The notes: generated from the sequence alone by a model not told the origin. 64,000 nucleotides of DNA from CAZNUM01 sp964539305 (GCA_964539305.1 CAZIIM010000002.1:40623-104622), one strand, 5' to 3'; numbered from the stretch's first letter, positions 43,501-52,687 are shown. A program made the numbers and translations.

Positions 43501-43700
43501 CGGTATACCGGGGTAGTGGACAGGTGGCCAACGATGCTTGGTTGAAAACAGCTGAAGGTCAAATCTGGGTCCACAGCCAGGAAACGGAATACCCGGCTGT
43601 TAAAGGGAAAGCTGAAAGTCTCTATCTTGACCGCCTCAGCAGTCCCGGACGGTGGGGTATCCCCCGGATCGTACGGTTTGGTTTTCAGGTAAATATTTAA
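40533..43700 (+). CDS. TonB-dependent outer-membrane receptor with carboxypeptidase-regulatory-like N-terminal domain
   Basis: About 1055 residues from the ATG at 40533; an in-frame GTG at 40521 is less likely, since the GGAGAG motif would overlap it. A signal peptide (RIALVLLLLCLPVIAFGQ) precedes a CarboxypepD_reg-like domain (KISGTVASDGQPLAGANVLVKG). The plug shows the usual VRGSRTSDNAYYIDGV. The barrel follows and ends in IVRFGFQVNI. An unusual acidic insert, DVDHDGIVSLSEVGDQDGDG, resembles a pair of calcium-binding EF-hand or dockerin loops. It probably imports or binds a nutrient polymer with TonB energy. A large secreted protein and a PorV-like barrel follow closely. Confidence 0.93.
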   Translation: MKRIALVLLLLCLPVIAFGQTSGKISGTVASDGQPLAGANVLVKGTTYGAATDEDGRYYILDVPVGTYEVEAQYIGYKKLAISNVHVNANLTTELNFNLEVAAVEGEEVEVTAERPLIQKNATNSTAIIDKEVVRALPVRTVGAMIGLQAGAVGTNVRGSRTSDNAYYIDGVLMRNHWTGGNLAASLSQQGMTEIAFQAGGFSAEYGGANGGVVNIATATGTEKVSGSFEYLSDLGSSSPGSKQNKLYSYGRNLYNFSVGAPITSNIRFFGLIEKEKNEDANPSYAAAPFMDREILTQAQFEAKGYDTLYTLQDGDYPPGVIYAEQFVFDNQTDPDSLTAGVAKYDTTYVLGSNYRRLYGKKRSGDDERFTYQGNVDMDFRPFRVKLGIGGYNYISHNYSHIRHLLSWDNYGYEYNSGNRYLYANTTWSLSSKSYLKAIASKNSYEQFFFNNLFDHGTKDDATKAKFDQYGKRSTDPNSPNYYLRRDGRNPLTVQDLVGFARYGTRYDDYEQRFQDQTGLRLDYVNQYGVHELKAGMEFYKTTIYRYRIAQPFEVTEKTSLLDVDHDGIVSLSEVGDQDGDGTAGTQADYDTWRFYTYRNAYVDNLGYDLYGKKTTSGKTGSEPGKAVESRFYFQDKIELKDVVVQVGLSYETFDAGTKAPAGKWDADNDKWVVTSEGTAEGFRNVWLDDTGWIDKTGTQKGSLPWKKVPKRTALMPRLGFSFPVTDQTVFRANYGVYWQAPPLQNVYLTDAGFTANLTQGNMTVSENPALKPERTTSYEVGISQQIGQYAALDIAGYYKESRDYLMLKNHEVIDGQHALKNGSNYTYAQYMNGDYGVTQGFSFSLSMRRMKGILGQVNYTYMNARGTGSGANDNFDIAWTGDTYPTTINRLSYDQTHTGSVILDYRNPMGFGVNAVYTFGSGHAYTPTTVQSEVFGRGWDIPTAAINSGDLPWVARLDLRADYNLKVAGVNLNLYLLVQNAFNRQNVTSVYRGSGQVANDAWLKTAEGQIWVHSQETEYPAVKGKAESLYLDRLSSPGRWGIPRIVRFGFQVNI

Positions 43701-43720
43701 AAGAGGAGAGGTAAGGACAT

Positions 43721-46700
43721 ATGAAAGTTTTTAAACAAGTCCCAATTGTCTTAGCCGCGGTATTACTGTTGACGCAGTCCGACCTCATGGCCGGTAAAAC
43801 AATTGGCCGTGCTAAGTTACCCTCCCTGTATAAAACGTCGGTAGAGCAAACAGCGCAGTTCGATGGTAACCGTATCCGCAATGATATGGAAAACAATGCG
43901 CTTATTGTAAGTGACTTCTCCGGCCACTCCGGACTGGAATGGCCCAAGGATAACCACACTTACACGGTTTATGCCTCTGCTATTTGGTATGCAGGGTTGG
44001 TGGATGGAGATCTTCGGGTTGCTGCCGGTGACTATTCGAACGAATTTGTCCCCGGATCATGGGGAACGGACCCCTCAGCAGCCGAAAACAAGTTCTATAA
44101 AGCCAGCAAGTCTGACCTAGCCGATCCGTTGGCCAATGATGACTTCCAAAACTGGCCGGTGGACCTGGGCGCCCCCTGGGTGGACGTGGATGGTGACGGT
44201 GAATACAATCCCCTGCCCAACGGTCCGGATTACCCCGACTTTATCGGCGACCAGATTGTCTGGTTCGTCTGTAATGATGGTGGTGCCGGTTCCCATGGTC
44301 TGTTTGGCACACTGCCCTTAGGCCTGGAGGTTCAATTCTCCATCTTCGGATTTGACCGTCCCGACGCCTTTGGGGATATGATGTTTGTCAAGGCACTGGC
44401 CATTAATAAAGGTGGAAACACAATTGATTCCACCTATGTTGGTTTGTGGTCCGACCCTGATCTGGGTGACGCTGGTGATGACTTTGTTGGTTGTGACACT
44501 ACCCTGAGTCTGGGAATCTGCTACAATGATGGTGTGGACGCAGATTTCGCCGGTTATTCCGGTGGTACTCCCGCCGTTGGGTATGACTTCTTCCAGGGTC
44601 CAATTGTTCCCTCCGTTGGGGATACAGCTCTTGCTTACGGTCAATATCTACCGGGATTCAAGAATCTGCCCATGTCTTCCTTTGTGAAGTACATCAACCC
44701 GGATGCGGTCTATTTTGACCCTAACGATGCGACGGAAGTGTACAACTACATGAGAGGTCTTCGCGCTGATGGTTCACCTTTCCCGGTTGAAGCCACCGGT
44801 GGGACTCCTTTCGTACACCCTGGAGATCCTTCCTTGAATGTGGATGCAAATGATACGGAATATGTGGATTCTGACATCCACGCCTCCGGTGACCGCCGTT
44901 TCCTCATGAACGCCGGTCCATTCACCATGGCCCCTGGAGATTCCCAGGAAGTTGTCTATGGAATCTTCATGGCAGCGGCTGGGGATCCACTGGATTCATT
45001 CCATTTCCTGAAGACCGTGGATGAACTGGCCCAGTTGGCGTATGATATTCAGTTTGCTTTACCACCTTCGCCTCCCGTGCCGGATGTAACGGTGACAACC
45101 CTGAAGGATGAAATCATTCTGAACTGGGACGATGTGGCTGAATATTATGAAGCTAATGACCCAATTGACAGAACACCCGAGGGTGAAGACTCGAAGTTTG
45201 TATTTGAGGGATACAATGTGTATCAGCTGGAGACGCTCTCCGGTACCGGTAAACTCAAACGGATTGCCACGTTTGATTTAATCAATGGAGTGAAGGAAAT
45301 CAAGGATGATGTCTTTGACCCAAATCTTGGTGAAACGATTAACCGTCGTGTGCAATTCGGCGATGATACAGGAGTGAAACGCAGTATTAGTATTTCTCAA
45401 GATGCCTTGAATAATGGGATTCCATTAAAAACAAACCGGGAATACTATTTTGCGGTCACCGCCTATGGGTATAATCCCTATGGTATTCCAAAAACATTAG
45501 AAAGTACTAAATCCATACTGGCGATTCGTCCTCAAATCCCCAACACATGGGTAGGAAATGATGATATTGCCTTTGGCTCGGGCTATAATTTCACACATGA
45601 GGGTCCATCCGATGGCAGTGCTGAAGCAACCGTTGTTGACCCGACCGCCTTGACGGGACACGAATACAGAGTCGATTTTGGTATTCAGCATTATTATTTG
45701 GATGTAGATGGTAAATGGAAATTCACCAACTACCCTGATTCTGTTGGCCGTGCACGTTCAGAGGACTGTTCCGGTTCCACCATCACAGCAGCTGCTCTGG
45801 TTTCTGGCAAGGTAGGTACCGTTGATATTATCATGACATTTGATATGGTGTGCGGTGATAACTGGGTAGATGGGATTAAACTGGATCTTCCTGATAACCT
45901 GATTATTAATAGCTGGGAACCACTGGGTGATTGCAATTGGGCCGCTTATGGTCAGAATTGTGTGAATAATGACGGCACTTTGGATGAAGCTACTAACTCT
46001 ATCACCTGGGGTGATAGTACCCGGTCTGAATTTGGATCCATTGAAGGAGGTCATGTTTGGAAGATAAATGTTCAACCTCCCGATGATAACGATTATCCGT
46101 TTGAAATCGCCTACGAAGTGTATGATGATGGTTATGACGGCACAATCGTGGATGCTAACGGAACGGCCACAGTAACAGAGCTAGGCTATGAATTTAAATC
46201 CCTTCTGGAGTGGAGCGTTACCGATTTGGACGAGAATACGGTTGTCTTGGACCATCAGACAATGCAAGGTGGTGTCATGTACGATCGGGTAGTTGATGGT
46301 GTTTTCTATTCTGAATCTGATGCTTTTGGGAAAGGTGCTAATCCTGTAGTGGATGGGCTTCTAATTGCAATTAATGGTCCTTCGAATGGGATTCATGGTA
46401 TTTACATGGTTCATGATGGAATTGAGGCCCACGAGGACTACAGTGATCTGCCAGTTGCCAGCGCACTTCAGGAACACGTATGGATTAACTACCCGGACGG
46501 GCTAGCCTATCTTGAAAATGGGAACGGTGGTTATTATTTCGCTACCCAAGGTGGGGGATCGCCGGCAAGTGAAGAATCATACTACGCCCGTGTTTTCCGT
46601 GGTAGTAACTTCTCCCGAGCTATTCCGTATGACTTCGAAATGCGGTTTACTGAGAAGGGTAGTAAAGCCTGGCTTGCTTACACTACCGGCGAGATCATCG

Positions 46701-47611
46701 ATGTTCCTTTCGAACTGTGGAATATTGGATCTGGAACACCGGATGATACTACGGATGACTACCAGATGATCTGCTGGATTTACGATTACGATGGTGATGG
46801 TAAATACAGTTGGAGTGGAGATTTAAAGGATTCTGGTGCGGATAATGATCCGGGATCAGATTGGGTATATTGGCGCAATCCAGCCGACACGTCACCAGGA
46901 ACAGCAGGGTATGAGGCGTGTGCCAATGATCCTAATTATGGTTATCCAAGTTTAATTGGTGGTGAGGTAATGGCGCGGACCGTTTGGAATAACTGGAATG
47001 GATACGGGAGTAAACTGGATTCAATTGCCTTGTCCGAATTATCAGGACCATTGCCCTCAGATTGGACAGCAGCGGATACGGCAATCTTTGATTCGCTCGG
47101 ATGGTTTATCGATCCCGACAACTCCCTTGGAGTGGTTGAAAGTGATTCTACCAATTGGGCCTACGGTAGAATAATTCTATTCCCCATGGTGGGTTCGGTT
47201 TATCGCTGGATCACAAATAAACCCAATACAGTATCTGACAAATTCACATTTGATGGATCTGCATATAAGGGACAAACTAAAGCCTATGAAGTATCCAAGG
47301 TAAACGTATGGCCGAATCCCTACTTCGGTTATAATCCGGAGGAACGGACTCCCACGGATCAGCAGATGCACTTCACGCATTTGCCGGAGACAGGGGAATA
47401 CAACATCCGGATCTTTGACCTGGCCGGGAATCATATTAAAACGATTACCGGAAAAGATGTTGGTTCTCAGTTCGCCGTCTGGGATCTGAGAAATGACTTT
47501 GGTATTCCAGTGGCCAGCGGTATGTACATCGCCCATGTGGAATACGGAAATAACAGCAAGGTTCTTAAACTGGCAGTTGTTCAGCCTGAACAGCGCCTGG
47601 ACCGCTATTAA
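43721..47611 (+). CDS. Giant secreted protein with C-terminal FlgD/type-IX-sorting-like domain
   Basis: 1296 residues. A signal peptide (QVPIVLAAVLLLTQSDLMAG) precedes a conserved block with NRIRNDMENNALIVSDFSGH and a calcium-type loop DVDGDGEYNPLPNGPDYPDF. A fibronectin-III-like segment lies near residues 450-580 (EIILNWDDVAEYY; EGYNVYQLETL). A second acidic loop reads YDYDGDGKYSW. The end (VWPNPYFGYNPEERTP, then YNIRIFDLAGNHIKTI and ASGMYIAHVEY) is the FlgD-like or type IX sorting fold used for surface delivery in FCB bacteria. It lies 20 bases after the TonB receptor and 26 before the PorV-like gene. A paralogue starts at 60975. Function is unknown. Confidence 0.85.
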   Translation: MKVFKQVPIVLAAVLLLTQSDLMAGKTIGRAKLPSLYKTSVEQTAQFDGNRIRNDMENNALIVSDFSGHSGLEWPKDNHTYTVYASAIWYAGLVDGDLRVAAGDYSNEFVPGSWGTDPSAAENKFYKASKSDLADPLANDDFQNWPVDLGAPWVDVDGDGEYNPLPNGPDYPDFIGDQIVWFVCNDGGAGSHGLFGTLPLGLEVQFSIFGFDRPDAFGDMMFVKALAINKGGNTIDSTYVGLWSDPDLGDAGDDFVGCDTTLSLGICYNDGVDADFAGYSGGTPAVGYDFFQGPIVPSVGDTALAYGQYLPGFKNLPMSSFVKYINPDAVYFDPNDATEVYNYMRGLRADGSPFPVEATGGTPFVHPGDPSLNVDANDTEYVDSDIHASGDRRFLMNAGPFTMAPGDSQEVVYGIFMAAAGDPLDSFHFLKTVDELAQLAYDIQFALPPSPPVPDVTVTTLKDEIILNWDDVAEYYEANDPIDRTPEGEDSKFVFEGYNVYQLETLSGTGKLKRIATFDLINGVKEIKDDVFDPNLGETINRRVQFGDDTGVKRSISISQDALNNGIPLKTNREYYFAVTAYGYNPYGIPKTLESTKSILAIRPQIPNTWVGNDDIAFGSGYNFTHEGPSDGSAEATVVDPTALTGHEYRVDFGIQHYYLDVDGKWKFTNYPDSVGRARSEDCSGSTITAAALVSGKVGTVDIIMTFDMVCGDNWVDGIKLDLPDNLIINSWEPLGDCNWAAYGQNCVNNDGTLDEATNSITWGDSTRSEFGSIEGGHVWKINVQPPDDNDYPFEIAYEVYDDGYDGTIVDANGTATVTELGYEFKSLLEWSVTDLDENTVVLDHQTMQGGVMYDRVVDGVFYSESDAFGKGANPVVDGLLIAINGPSNGIHGIYMVHDGIEAHEDYSDLPVASALQEHVWINYPDGLAYLENGNGGYYFATQGGGSPASEESYYARVFRGSNFSRAIPYDFEMRFTEKGSKAWLAYTTGEIIDVPFELWNIGSGTPDDTTDDYQMICWIYDYDGDGKYSWSGDLKDSGADNDPGSDWVYWRNPADTSPGTAGYEACANDPNYGYPSLIGGEVMARTVWNNWNGYGSKLDSIALSELSGPLPSDWTAADTAIFDSLGWFIDPDNSLGVVESDSTNWAYGRIILFPMVGSVYRWITNKPNTVSDKFTFDGSAYKGQTKAYEVSKVNVWPNPYFGYNPEERTPTDQQMHFTHLPETGEYNIRIFDLAGNHIKTITGKDVGSQFAVWDLRNDFGIPVASGMYIAHVEYGNNSKVLKLAVVQPEQRLDRY

Positions 47612-47637
47612 TAGAAAGCAGAAAGGAAGTAGAGATC

Positions 47638-48702
47638 ATGAATAAGACTATTTTAAAGATCTTCTCCGGCGGTGTCTTTCTATTTGGCACCTTGTTCGCA
47701 GGAACCATCAAGTCCCAGGGCCAGGCAGGCGCTACGCAACTGCTGATCCCTGTGGGTGCATCGACAATTGCGACCAGTCAGGCGAATGGTGCGACGGTTT
47801 CCGGCGTTGAAGCCCTGTTTCTGAATCCAGCCGGTGCGGCTGGAATAAAGGGCGGGTTCCAAGGCACTGCCTCAACAATGAATTACATCGCAGATATCGA
47901 CATCACCTACGCCGGTTTTGTGACCACTTTAGGGACCAAGGGAACTTTCGGGCTCTCTGTGAAAACCCTGAATTTCGGCGACATTCCGGTTACAACGGCT
48001 GACGCTACGGAAGGAACAGGAGAAATGTTTTCTCCCGACTTCCAGACCCTGACGGCCACGTATGCCAAGTCGTTTGCTGACCGGGTACGGTTTGGAACGT
48101 CGTTCAAATTCGTATCAGAACAGATCATCAATACGAAAGCCACTGGCCTGGCAATTGATATGGGTGTCCAGTACCAGTTTGCCAACCTGCCGTTGGCGAT
48201 TGGTGTGAGTCTGAGAAACCTGGGGAACCGGATGGAATATCAGGGCCCTGATCTGGAACAGACATTAACACCCGAAGGTGCCCAGTCAGGTACGATCGTA
48301 GAACGGTTCCGTGTGAAAGCAGAAGCGTTTGACCTGCCTGCCGATTTAAATATCGGAGTCAGCTATGCGCCCATGCCTGGATTAAACCTGATGTGGGCTT
48401 TCACCAACAACGCGTTTGCAGTGAATACACAGAGTTTCGCTGCCAAGTATTCCATTGGACCCGCATGGGTTGCCGGTGGAACTTCAACCCGCCTGGTTGG
48501 CGATACACGGCCGGCTGATATTCCTACCACTGTGTGGAATGAAGCCAATACCGAAGCCAGCGACAACCTCTTCGGTACTACATTTGGTGCTGGTGTGGAA
48601 GTCCCGGTGGGTGGCATGAAACTGGGTCTGTCCTATTCCATGCGTTCCGTGACTCGTTATTTCGATAACAATAAGGTGATGCAGATCACGGTTCAGTTCT
48701 AA
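47638..48702 (+). CDS. PorV/PorQ family outer-membrane barrel protein
   Basis: 354 residues with a signal peptide ending around FAGTIKSQ. The mature start GQAGATQLLIPVGASTIA and GVEALFLNPAGAAGI is the PorV/PorQ (UPF0164) hallmark: an aligned glycine pattern followed by LNPAG. It ends MQITVQF, a C-terminal barrel strand with Phe. PorV is the outer-membrane shuttle that delivers type IX cargo to the sortase. Its place after a giant protein with a sorting-like C-terminus suggests a dedicated cargo-shuttle pair. Upstream AAAGGAAG supports the ATG. Confidence 0.87.
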   Translation: MNKTILKIFSGGVFLFGTLFAGTIKSQGQAGATQLLIPVGASTIATSQANGATVSGVEALFLNPAGAAGIKGGFQGTASTMNYIADIDITYAGFVTTLGTKGTFGLSVKTLNFGDIPVTTADATEGTGEMFSPDFQTLTATYAKSFADRVRFGTSFKFVSEQIINTKATGLAIDMGVQYQFANLPLAIGVSLRNLGNRMEYQGPDLEQTLTPEGAQSGTIVERFRVKAEAFDLPADLNIGVSYAPMPGLNLMWAFTNNAFAVNTQSFAAKYSIGPAWVAGGTSTRLVGDTRPADIPTTVWNEANTEASDNLFGTTFGAGVEVPVGGMKLGLSYSMRSVTRYFDNNKVMQITVQF

Positions 48703-48726
48703 GTTAACGGCTTAGAAAAGAATAAT

Positions 48727-48760
48727 AAAAAAGGGTCGTCATTCCGACGGCCCTTTTTTT
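48727..48760. terminator. Bidirectional rho-independent terminator
   Basis: GGGTCGTC (48733-48740) pairs with GACGGCCC (48746-48753) over eight pairs, including one T-G wobble, around the loop ATTCC. A run of A precedes and a run of seven T follows, so it can stop transcripts from both the PorV-like gene (plus strand) and the M23 lipoprotein gene (minus strand), which converge here. Confidence 0.92.
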
Positions 48761-48782
48761 ATTGGTTTAAAGGATGAAATGC

Positions 48783-49832
48783 TTACTGGAATAGAGCTGT
48801 CAAAGTTGAATAGAGCTCCGGATAAGGGAGGCCTTCCCCAAAGTAATATTCCCCACCCGCATCCTGGAGAATGAGTTCCCAGTGAAGATGAGATCCTTCC
48901 CGGGTTCCCAGGGTGCTGGCCCGGGTACCTGTGTTACCTGTTTTCCCGAAAACCTCTCCTGCTTTAATTTGGTAACCCGGTTGAATTGCAGGGTTGATGT
49001 AAGAGAGATGGGCATAAATGGTAATGGTCCGGTAGCCGGGGAAAAGATTTAATCCATGATCTATGATAACTGCTTTACCAACTAAAATAGAGTTAAATAA
49101 ATCCGATGGTGTATGTCCAATCGCGTGGGCGGCATTCAAAAGAGCTTCACGGAATTCAGGTGCAATTTCTTTGTAGGATTTATCGGCCCGAATCACAACA
49201 CCATCAGCGACCGACCGGACGGGTGTCCCCCAGGAGGCAAAAAAATCAATGCCGCGATGAACCCCGGATCGATATTCACGGGGCGCATTGGGTAAACGGG
49301 AGGCTTTCTTAGGAACCGGGACCCCATCACAGGGGAGTAAAAGTGATACAGTCTGGAAACGCCGGAAATCAGGAATGGCTGGGTGGACCTGAAACAGAGG
49401 TTCGATGGCGGCAGAAGGGTTGTACGTTTTTAGAACAGACGTCAATTTTGTGCGGATGGTCAAAGTATCCAGTGTAAAAGTTAAAACCGTTTTATTCCCT
49501 ACCTGTTTGAAGTGGGTCAGCTGACGGGAACGTTCTTCGGGGGAAAGCGAATTTTCGACAATGAGGGATAACAACATGCGACTGGAATCGTCCAGGTGCG
49601 GTTCCATCATTGCCAGGATACTTTCGCCCTGTAAAGGCGCAGTGACCGTTTTTAGGAGCGAATCTAACCCTGTTGCGTTTGGACCGGTTATGAGCCGGGC
49701 GGTGACCCAATCGGGTTCGGTAACGATTTTAGCCTCTGAACCAGGTACTTTTTCAGGGAGTGTTTTTAGGGAACTGCAGCTGACAAACAGCAGCAGTGCC
49801 GGGATAAGATACGTCCGTATCAAAAGAATCAA
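48783..49832 (-). CDS. M23 family metallopeptidase lipoprotein
   Basis: 349 residues with a lipobox (LLFVSC, Cys19). The C-terminal LytM/M23 domain has the zinc ligands His192 and Asp196 in HRGIDF and the HLHWEL motif (His315, His317), with YAHLS between them. The domain carries the usual GTPVRSVADGVVIRA and KTGNTGTR elements. Active M23 enzymes cut glycine-rich or peptidoglycan cross-links; with all ligands present, this one is likely active on the cell wall. The N-terminal ~150 residues are a unique region of unknown role. Its start overlaps the AroQ-like gene stop by four bases. Confidence 0.9.
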   Translation of the reverse strand: MILLIRTYLIPALLLFVSCSSLKTLPEKVPGSEAKIVTEPDWVTARLITGPNATGLDSLLKTVTAPLQGESILAMMEPHLDDSSRMLLSLIVENSLSPEERSRQLTHFKQVGNKTVLTFTLDTLTIRTKLTSVLKTYNPSAAIEPLFQVHPAIPDFRRFQTVSLLLPCDGVPVPKKASRLPNAPREYRSGVHRGIDFFASWGTPVRSVADGVVIRADKSYKEIAPEFREALLNAAHAIGHTPSDLFNSILVGKAVIIDHGLNLFPGYRTITIYAHLSYINPAIQPGYQIKAGEVFGKTGNTGTRASTLGTREGSHLHWELILQDAGGEYYFGEGLPYPELYSTLTALFQ

Positions 49833-50260
49833 TTTTGAATTAAAGCGTCCAAAGCCTGTAAAAATACGCTCTCCGGCGGGCCCGTTACTGTCCGGGAACA
49901 GACCGGTGAAAAGATGGAATCCTCCGGTTTGTGGATGGATCCGTATTCAGATGAAAGCAGAATTTGAATCGTGGGAATGGCAACTAGGGAGAGCGTATCC
50001 CGAATGGAATATTCATAGCGGGTCCACGCCATGGGGACCAGTAGTAAACCATCGGCCCAGTTCCGGTTTCGTTGAAGGAAATTGATAGCCTGAAATACTT
50101 TATGGGTTTGAAATAGTTTTAACACGTGTTCCGTATTCCGGATTTCCCGTCGCAACTGGCGGTGAACTTTATCCAGGGTCATACGGCTACCTGTCTTGGC
50201 AGACATGACGCCCAGCAGGTTTAGATTGGGGCCTTCCAGTACAAGAATATTCATGATCAA
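49829..50260 (-). CDS. Type II dehydroquinase (AroQ) homologue lacking catalytic residues
   Basis: 143 residues, the right length for AroQ. The fold is recognisable from NILVLEGPNLNLLG at the N-terminus, the ADGLLLVP stretch, SIRDTLSLVAIPTIQI and the FSPV element. Yet the active site is gone by my alignment: the catalytic Tyr of GTREPEIYG aligns with Thr23; Asn of NPGAYTHTS is Val75; that loop reads VPMAWTRYEYS; the catalytic His of SNVHAREPFR aligns with Tyr106, and its Arg with Pro112. It therefore cannot be an ordinary 3-dehydroquinate dehydratase. It is coupled to the M23 lipoprotein gene, so an unrelated binding or structural role is possible. Confidence 0.8.
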   Translation of the reverse strand: MIMNILVLEGPNLNLLGVMSAKTGSRMTLDKVHRQLRREIRNTEHVLKLFQTHKVFQAINFLQRNRNWADGLLLVPMAWTRYEYSIRDTLSLVAIPTIQILLSSEYGSIHKPEDSIFSPVCSRTVTGPPESVFLQALDALIQN

Positions 50261-50347
50261 TAAATAAGTATTAATTCCCTTTCCACTGGTATTAATTTAA
50301 TTCAGTCAGAATAGACGAGCCTAACCGAAATATTTTAGGGAGATAGA

Positions 50348-52687
50348 TTGTTCATTAGAAGAAGCGGGGTACTCGAATTCATTGCGATTGTTCTTATGGT
50401 GTCAACCATCCGGGGGCAGCAGGAGCATAAAATTACAGGGGTGGTTGTGAATGACAGGAACAATCATCGCATCGTAGGAGCCAACATTCTGGTGGTGGGA
50501 ACAGAAACGGGAACCGTAAGCGATGAAAGCGGTCAGTTCCAGCTTCTGGTTCAATCTTTTCCGGTGACCCTTCAGATTTCCCACATTGCTTACCGGACAG
50601 TGGAGCGAACCTTCACTAAGGGTGGGAAATATTCTATTCGCCTGATCCCGGCGGTGTTAAAGGGCGAGGAAGTCACCATCACCGGTGAACGCAGTGCTGC
50701 AGAGAAAGATGTCTCCAGCAAGGTGGAGATTGTCTCCCTTCGTACTGTTGAAGAGCGGGGGATGCGGGATATCAGTGAAGTGTTGCGTGAAATGGAGGGC
50801 GTCTACATATCCACCTCCACCACCGGTCGGCAGACGGCCAGTATACGGGGAAGCAATGCAAATGAAGTCTCTGTCTATCTGGATGGCGTCAGGATGAATC
50901 GGGCCATGGATGGGGAGGCAAACCTGGCGTTTATTGATTTATCTGACCTGGCCCGGGTTGAAATAATCCGCGGTGGCGCTACGACCCTGTTTGGGGCCGG
51001 TAATTTTGGTGGTGTGATTCTCATGCATTCCGATAAACCGGATCGGAATTCCATTTTTTTCTCAAGAGCTATTGGTTTATCCAATTCCAGCGATCAGGAT
51101 CTCTCGGCGGCGGTTTCAGTTAAAGGAGGACCCCTCTCCATGGGAGGCCGTTTCTCGGGGAAATCCCGCCTCTATGATGGCAGAACCCTGTATACCGCTT
51201 TGTTTGAGAACTATTCTGTTTCCTTCGATGATGGAAAGTTTTCCGCTACTCCCCGTATGATCCGCCAGAGGAATGTAATACAGTTTCATTCCGGGGGAAT
51301 CCGTTCCGCCGACGAAATGAGTATTAAACAGTTTAGTTTCAACGGGGAGATTCTCCACATGAAGGGGTGGGAATTTCATTGGGGGCACCGGAACTGGAAC
51401 TGGGATGACAATTTCTTTACCAACGTGAGCCGCGTTCTACGTGACAGTTCCATGACCCTGAGATTGTCAAAAACCTCTTCCTGGCGGAATCTGGAAGGAA
51501 CATTCCAATACGAAGAAGAACGACAATTTTTTAATGGGGATCAGAAAATCCGGGATAGTTACTCCTCCCAGAACTGGACCGATGTGGCTGATTTAGGGCA
51601 GAAGGACCGTGGCTGGGCGGGAACCATCCGCTACCAGCAAAAGAATCCTGTTTCAGACATTGATGTGTTGCGGCTGGAACTGGGGATGCGGCGCAGTCTG
51701 TCGGATTATCACCACGATCAGGAAATCAATATCTTCGACAGCACGACCTTTGTGAGGAAGATTCAATATAATTTTAAAGATCAATTGCCATTAAATACAT
51801 TTCGGTTGGGGTTGTACGCAGAAGGGCGTATGGAGAACGGGAACCGGTTTTCCTTGTTTTTCAACCAGGGGACGAATCATCGCGCTCCCACCTTGAATGA
51901 TCGATTTCTATGGGGCGTAGGGTTGGAAAAGACGCAGGAGTATTACAAAGAGCTACAGAAATCCAGACCATTGGGGCCGGTGGCGGCTGCCAACCGGGAT
52001 CGGGAACTACAGAATCTGAAACAGATACTGGCTTCCATGCGGGGAGGGTTGAAGCGGGAATATGTCACCACTACGGAATTGAACTTCTCACTGGTTCTGG
52101 ATCAGGTAAACACGGAACCGTTTTCCAGCTGGGAGATTGGGGTGGACTTTTTCCGCAATACCTATTTGGATAAACTGGCATATCGTGTTATTCCCAATAG
52201 TTTGGTGGCGCCTTTCAATACAACGACCGCCTGGGTAAACGGAATGGAGTTGAGCGGAAAAACCTATGCTTGGGATCACCGATTTCAACTGATCATGAAC
52301 ATGACCTGGATTTTCCCCAGTGACGCCCTGGTCTTCCCGGATAAACCCTCCCGCCGGGGAAATATTATTATGGATTACAGCCGCGGGATTTTCCATTTGA
52401 ATTTGAGTCACATTTATGAGGGCCCGCAGCAATATGTCCGCGGGGGCGTGATTTTGAATCAGGATATGGGGTTCAGCAATACCAACGTAACGCTGACGGT
52501 CCGGAAACAGGTCTGGCTGTTGGATTTGAGTCTGAGTTATGCCATCCGGAATCTTTTTTCGAACACCTCCCCGGTTGTCAATGCGGGCAATATTGCACCG
52601 GATGGTTCCTTCAATTATTACGATGCCCACCGCCAGTTATTGTCATTTAAAGTGACACTGGCGGAGAAAAAACAGCAGACTCCATGA
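50348..52687 (+). CDS. TonB-dependent receptor with carboxypeptidase-regulatory-like domain
   Basis: 779 residues, TTG start with GGGAG five bases upstream. The N-terminus contains a hydrophobic signal (EFIAIVLMVSTIRGQ) and KITGVVVNDRNNHRIVGANIL with DESGQFQLL, the CarboxypepD_reg-like fold. The plug shows ASIRGSNANEVSVYLDGV and ARVEIIRGGATTLFGAGNFG, a near-perfect TonB-receptor signature. The barrel follows to the end. Two tandem beta-helix lipoproteins follow directly, the first overlapping its stop, so receptor and lipoproteins probably form a surface complex. Substrate unknown. Confidence 0.93.
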   Translation: MFIRRSGVLEFIAIVLMVSTIRGQQEHKITGVVVNDRNNHRIVGANILVVGTETGTVSDESGQFQLLVQSFPVTLQISHIAYRTVERTFTKGGKYSIRLIPAVLKGEEVTITGERSAAEKDVSSKVEIVSLRTVEERGMRDISEVLREMEGVYISTSTTGRQTASIRGSNANEVSVYLDGVRMNRAMDGEANLAFIDLSDLARVEIIRGGATTLFGAGNFGGVILMHSDKPDRNSIFFSRAIGLSNSSDQDLSAAVSVKGGPLSMGGRFSGKSRLYDGRTLYTALFENYSVSFDDGKFSATPRMIRQRNVIQFHSGGIRSADEMSIKQFSFNGEILHMKGWEFHWGHRNWNWDDNFFTNVSRVLRDSSMTLRLSKTSSWRNLEGTFQYEEERQFFNGDQKIRDSYSSQNWTDVADLGQKDRGWAGTIRYQQKNPVSDIDVLRLELGMRRSLSDYHHDQEINIFDSTTFVRKIQYNFKDQLPLNTFRLGLYAEGRMENGNRFSLFFNQGTNHRAPTLNDRFLWGVGLEKTQEYYKELQKSRPLGPVAAANRDRELQNLKQILASMRGGLKREYVTTTELNFSLVLDQVNTEPFSSWEIGVDFFRNTYLDKLAYRVIPNSLVAPFNTTTAWVNGMELSGKTYAWDHRFQLIMNMTWIFPSDALVFPDKPSRRGNIIMDYSRGIFHLNLSHIYEGPQQYVRGGVILNQDMGFSNTNVTLTVRKQVWLLDLSLSYAIRNLFSNTSPVVNAGNIAPDGSFNYYDAHRQLLSFKVTLAEKKQQTP

